From positions 1 to 64,000 of the forward strand of contig NZ_LIYH01000002.1 of NCBI RefSeq assembly GCF_001905885.1: a DNA stretch of 64,000 bases. Reading direction: 5' to 3'. How positions within the stretch are numbered: the stretch's first letter is position 1; each line of letters starts with the position of its first letter. This document shows, piece after piece, positions 61,869 to 64,000 of the stretch. The position numbers were made by a program, and so were the translations under genes. Origin of the DNA: Streptomyces sp. CB03234 (lineage in GTDB: Bacteria; Actinomycetota; Actinomycetes; Streptomycetales; Streptomycetaceae). The notes beneath the pieces were generated by a model. It was not told the DNA's origin. It saw only the letters and a list, made by a program, of their open reading frames with translations, and made no database searches.

Positions 61869-62332
61869 GCCCCGCCCCTGGAGGCCCAGCCCTCTTCATC
61901 GGCACCGACACCTCCTACGTCGCCCTGGTGCGCCCCGCGCTCGACCCGGCCGACGACGGCGTCCGGCTGGCCGCCGAGGAGGCGGGCGTCCCGCCGGAGG
62001 AGTTCGCCGGTCCCGGAGACATCTGGGCCGTCCTCGTCGAGAACGACGGCGAGGGCGACGGCTTCGAGCTGCCCGGTGTGCGTGACTCCGAACCGGCCGG
62101 TTTCGCCGAGCGGCTGCGCGCCGAGCTGGCGGCGGCGGCCGGCCCGTTCACGGTCGACGGCGGCGCCGTGCTGCGCCTGGACGCCCGCCCGGCCGGCCCG
62201 GACGCGTACGCCTTCACGGCGCACATCACCCCGCCCGACGACCCCGAGACGGAGCTGACCGTGGAGACGGGCCCGGTGCCGGTCGCCGCGCTGCTGGCCG
62301 ACCTCGACGCGTTCCTCGGGAGCCTCGCATGA
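61865..62332 (+). CDS. Small acidic protein inside the mqn operon
   Basis: The 155-residue acidic protein has no signal peptide or membrane segment and no recognised family. Visible features are LFIGTDTSYVALVRPALDPADDGVRL, GDIWAVLVENDGEGDGFELPGVRDSEP and a C-terminal VAALLADLDAFLGSLA helix. Its GTG overlaps the UbiD stop and its stop overlaps the UbiA start (ATGA), so all three should be made together. It may be an accessory subunit, but this is only inferred from context. Confidence 0.68.
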   Translation: MSPAPGGPALFIGTDTSYVALVRPALDPADDGVRLAAEEAGVPPEEFAGPGDIWAVLVENDGEGDGFELPGVRDSEPAGFAERLRAELAAAAGPFTVDGGAVLRLDARPAGPDAYAFTAHITPPDDPETELTVETGPVPVAALLADLDAFLGSLA

Positions 62333-63228
62333 CGACGACCACCGCGCCGCGGCCGGCCGGCCGGATCAAGGCCTTCCTGCGGCTGGTGATGATCGAGCAC
62401 TCGGTCTTCGCGCTGCCTTTCGCGTACATCGCCGCGCTCACCGCGATGTTCCGGACCGACACCACCGTCCACTGGCTGGAGCTGCTGCTGGTCACCGTGG
62501 CGATGGTGGGCCTGCGCACCTTCGCGATGGCCTGCAACCGGATCATCGACCGCGAGATCGACGCCCGTAACCCGCGCACGGCGGGGCGCGAGCTGGTCAC
62601 CGGCGCGGTGTCCGTCCGGTCCGCCTGGACGGGCGCGCTGGTGGCGCTGGCCGTCTTCCTGGGCGCGGCCGCCCTGCTGAACCCGCTGTGCCTGGCGCTC
62701 GCGCCGGTCGCGGTCGTCCCGATGGTGGTCTACCCGTACGGCAAGCGGTTCACGAACTTCCCGCACGCCATCCTGGGCCTCGCCCAGGCCATGGGCCCGG
62801 TCGGCGCGTGGATCGCGGTCACCGGGGCGTGGTCGTGGGAGGCGGTGATCCTGGGCCTCGCCGTGGGCGTCTGGATCGGCGGCTTCGACCTGATCTTCGC
62901 CTGCCAGGACGTCCAGGCCGACCGCGCCCACGGCGTGAAGTCCGTCCCCGCCCGCTTCGGCATCCCGGCGGCCCTGTACGGGGCCCGGGGCGCCCATGCG
63001 GTGACCACCGCGCTGCTGGTCTGGTACGCCCTGGCCACCGGCGCGGGCCCGTTCTTCTGGGCGGGCCTGCTGATCGTCGCGGTCGCGTTCCTCTACGAGC
63101 ACACCATCGTGCGCCCGCACGACCTGTCGCGGTTGAACCGGGCGTTCTTCACGGTCAACGGCTTCATCGGGATTGCCCTGTTCGTGTGCGCGCTGGCCGA
63201 CCTCCTGGTGCGTGGGCTCACGGTGTAA
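62329..63228 (+). CDS. mqnP: Menaquinone biosynthesis prenyltransferase, UbiA type
   Basis: The 299-residue membrane protein has about nine helices and the two UbiA aspartate motifs: N70-R-I-I-D74-R-E-I-D78 (first) and DVQADRAHGVKSVPARFG (second), which bind the Mg-diphosphate of the prenyl donor. In the futalosine pathway MqnP prenylates the naphthoate-derived ring, followed by decarboxylation and methylation to menaquinone. It is coupled to the small gene upstream. Confidence 0.92.
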   Translation: MTTTTAPRPAGRIKAFLRLVMIEHSVFALPFAYIAALTAMFRTDTTVHWLELLLVTVAMVGLRTFAMACNRIIDREIDARNPRTAGRELVTGAVSVRSAWTGALVALAVFLGAAALLNPLCLALAPVAVVPMVVYPYGKRFTNFPHAILGLAQAMGPVGAWIAVTGAWSWEAVILGLAVGVWIGGFDLIFACQDVQADRAHGVKSVPARFGIPAALYGARGAHAVTTALLVWYALATGAGPFFWAGLLIVAVAFLYEHTIVRPHDLSRLNRAFFTVNGFIGIALFVCALADLLVRGLTV

Positions 63229-63322
63229 CCCGATCGTGTGATCGACGTGGGCGTTCGCCGTGCGGCACGCTCTCCCCGTCGGCTCCCCGCCCGGTGCGGG
63301 GACGGAACGGAGGAGGCGGGCA

Positions 63323-63692
63323 GTGACCGATACCGGAGGCAGCCCACTCCGCTCCCGGCTGAGCCGGTTCGAAGACGTCTTCCCCGGGCACCGCACCGAG
63401 CTCGTACCCGCCCGACCTCGTCGGACTGGCCATCGAGGTCGTCTCGCCGAGCAGCGTGCGCAACGACTACGAGGTCAAGGACCGCGCGTACGCGCGGCGC
63501 GGTATCCCGCACTACCTGATCTTCGACCCGTACAAGGCGCACTGCCTGACGCTGTGGAACCCGGGTCCCGACGGCTATCGCGGGCGGGACGTGATCCCGT
63601 ACGGCGACACGGTGACCGTGGAGTCCGGCCTCGGCAAGCTCACCGTCGACACCACCGACCTGCCCGTGGACCCCGGCGTCAGCCGGCCGTGA
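63323..63692 (+). pseudogene. Uma2-type restriction-fold protein, internally deleted and frameshifted
   Basis: A GTG at 63323 after a strong GGAGGAGG ribosome binding site starts an N terminus (TDTGGSPLRSRLSRFEDVFPGHRTELVP). Around base 63411 the reading frame shifts by one: the conserved core PDLVGLAIEVVSPSSVRNDYEVKDRAYARRGIPHYLIFDP continues in another frame to the stop at 63692. About 80-90 residues of the usual Uma2 family (a PD-(D/E)XK-like fold) between the two are missing. The gene should not make an active protein. Confidence 0.82.
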
Positions 63693-64000
63693 CCCCGGCC
63701 GCCGCACCGCGCGGACGGCGGCGGCGGAAGACGAAGGCCGCTGCCACGCCCGCCAGCAGGCCGAACAGGTGGCCCTGCCAGCTGACGCCCGACTGGGTGG
63801 GCGATATGCCCAGCAGGATGGTGCTGCCCCAGACGGCGCCGATCAGCAGGCCCACCACGATGTCCATCGGCTTGCGGTCCACGAAGCCGCGCACCAGCAG
63901 GTAGCCGAAGAGGCCGAAGATCAGGCCCGACGCGCCCGCCGTGACGCTGTACGCGGGGGACACCAGCCACACCCCCAGGCCGTCCACGATCACGATCAGC
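63679..64000 (-). CDS. Rhomboid-family intramembrane serine protease, C-terminal part
   Basis: The visible 107 residues hold the catalytic core: GASGLIFGLFGYLLVRG carries the active-site serine (GxSG) and SWQGHLFGLLAGVAAAF the partner histidine. Helices flank both. The N terminus lies beyond the window end. It is likely a GlpG-like protease cleaving membrane proteins within the bilayer. The C-terminal tail is arginine-rich. It overlaps the 3' end of the convergent Uma2 pseudogene by 14 bp. Confidence 0.88.
   Translation of the reverse strand, partial: LIVIVDGLGVWLVSPAYSVTAGASGLIFGLFGYLLVRGFVDRKPMDIVVGLLIGAVWGSTILLGISPTQSGVSWQGHLFGLLAGVAAAFVFRRRRPRGAAAGVTAG

Overview
The window is about 70% GC, genes are packed on both strands, GTG starts and ATGA/GTGA couplings are common, and the bldN, rsbN, rex-hemACD, mqn and argS/lysS gene sets are recognisable. 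All of this points to a Streptomyces chromosome. The first bases are the 3' end of a 5S rRNA gene with its terminator, so the window begins just downstream of an rRNA operon.

Region 1 (0-11 kb) is a conserved developmental block. It holds a HAD phosphatase, an MFS transporter, an AcuC-like deacetylase, a phosphatase containing a TTA codon, the small excisionase-type DNA-binding protein BdtA, a 32-residue bS22-like ribosomal peptide, an atypical SDR, a lysophospholipid acyltransferase, the sigma factor BldN and its membrane anti-sigma factor RsbN. A sequence matching the sigma-BldN promoter consensus lies in front of rsbN. Region 2 (11-20 kb) is the haem operon rex-hemA-hemC-hemD, with a near-perfect Rex operator upstream. 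hemB is separated from it by a whiJ-type regulatory module (DUF397 + XRE regulator + HATPase) and a winged-helix/zinc-ribbon gene.

Region 3 (20-33 kb) has an ECF sigma factor flanked by two genes whose extracytoplasmic domains come from a 97%-identical ~300 bp duplication, then a DUF4253 gene, a methyltransferase, divergent argS and class I lysS, a DUF2637 membrane protein, two DUF3558-type lipoproteins, RtcB RNA ligase and an SDR. Region 4 (33-41.6 kb) looks like accessory DNA: a polyprenyl diphosphate synthase, an ABC exporter pair, secreted proteins and a class I terpene synthase (together a candidate terpene locus), then an FAD monooxygenase divergent from a TetR regulator with a triple operator between them.

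Region 5 (41.6-52.8 kb) holds a Mut7-C protein, a GNAT, hemL with a histidine phosphatase, a 940 bp gene-free repeat island, a polysaccharide-deacetylase-like lipoprotein and the system II cytochrome c maturation operon (TlpA-like, CcdA, ResB, CcsB). Region 6 (52.8-64 kb) has an unusual pair made of a membrane-anchored periplasmic-binding-protein-like sensor and a STAND-type NTPase. It continues with an oxygenase-deaminase pair, an EamA transporter with a convergent LysR gene, the futalosine-pathway menaquinone genes (UbiD and UbiA types), a broken Uma2 gene and the C-terminal part of a rhomboid protease.

Haem (hemA, B, C, D and hemL), menaquinone and cytochrome c maturation genes all fall in this window, and Rex links haem supply to NADH/NAD+ balance. 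From memory of S. coelicolor gene order, the left ~28 kb and right ~20 kb correspond to distant parts of that chromosome, with the accessory terpene region between them.
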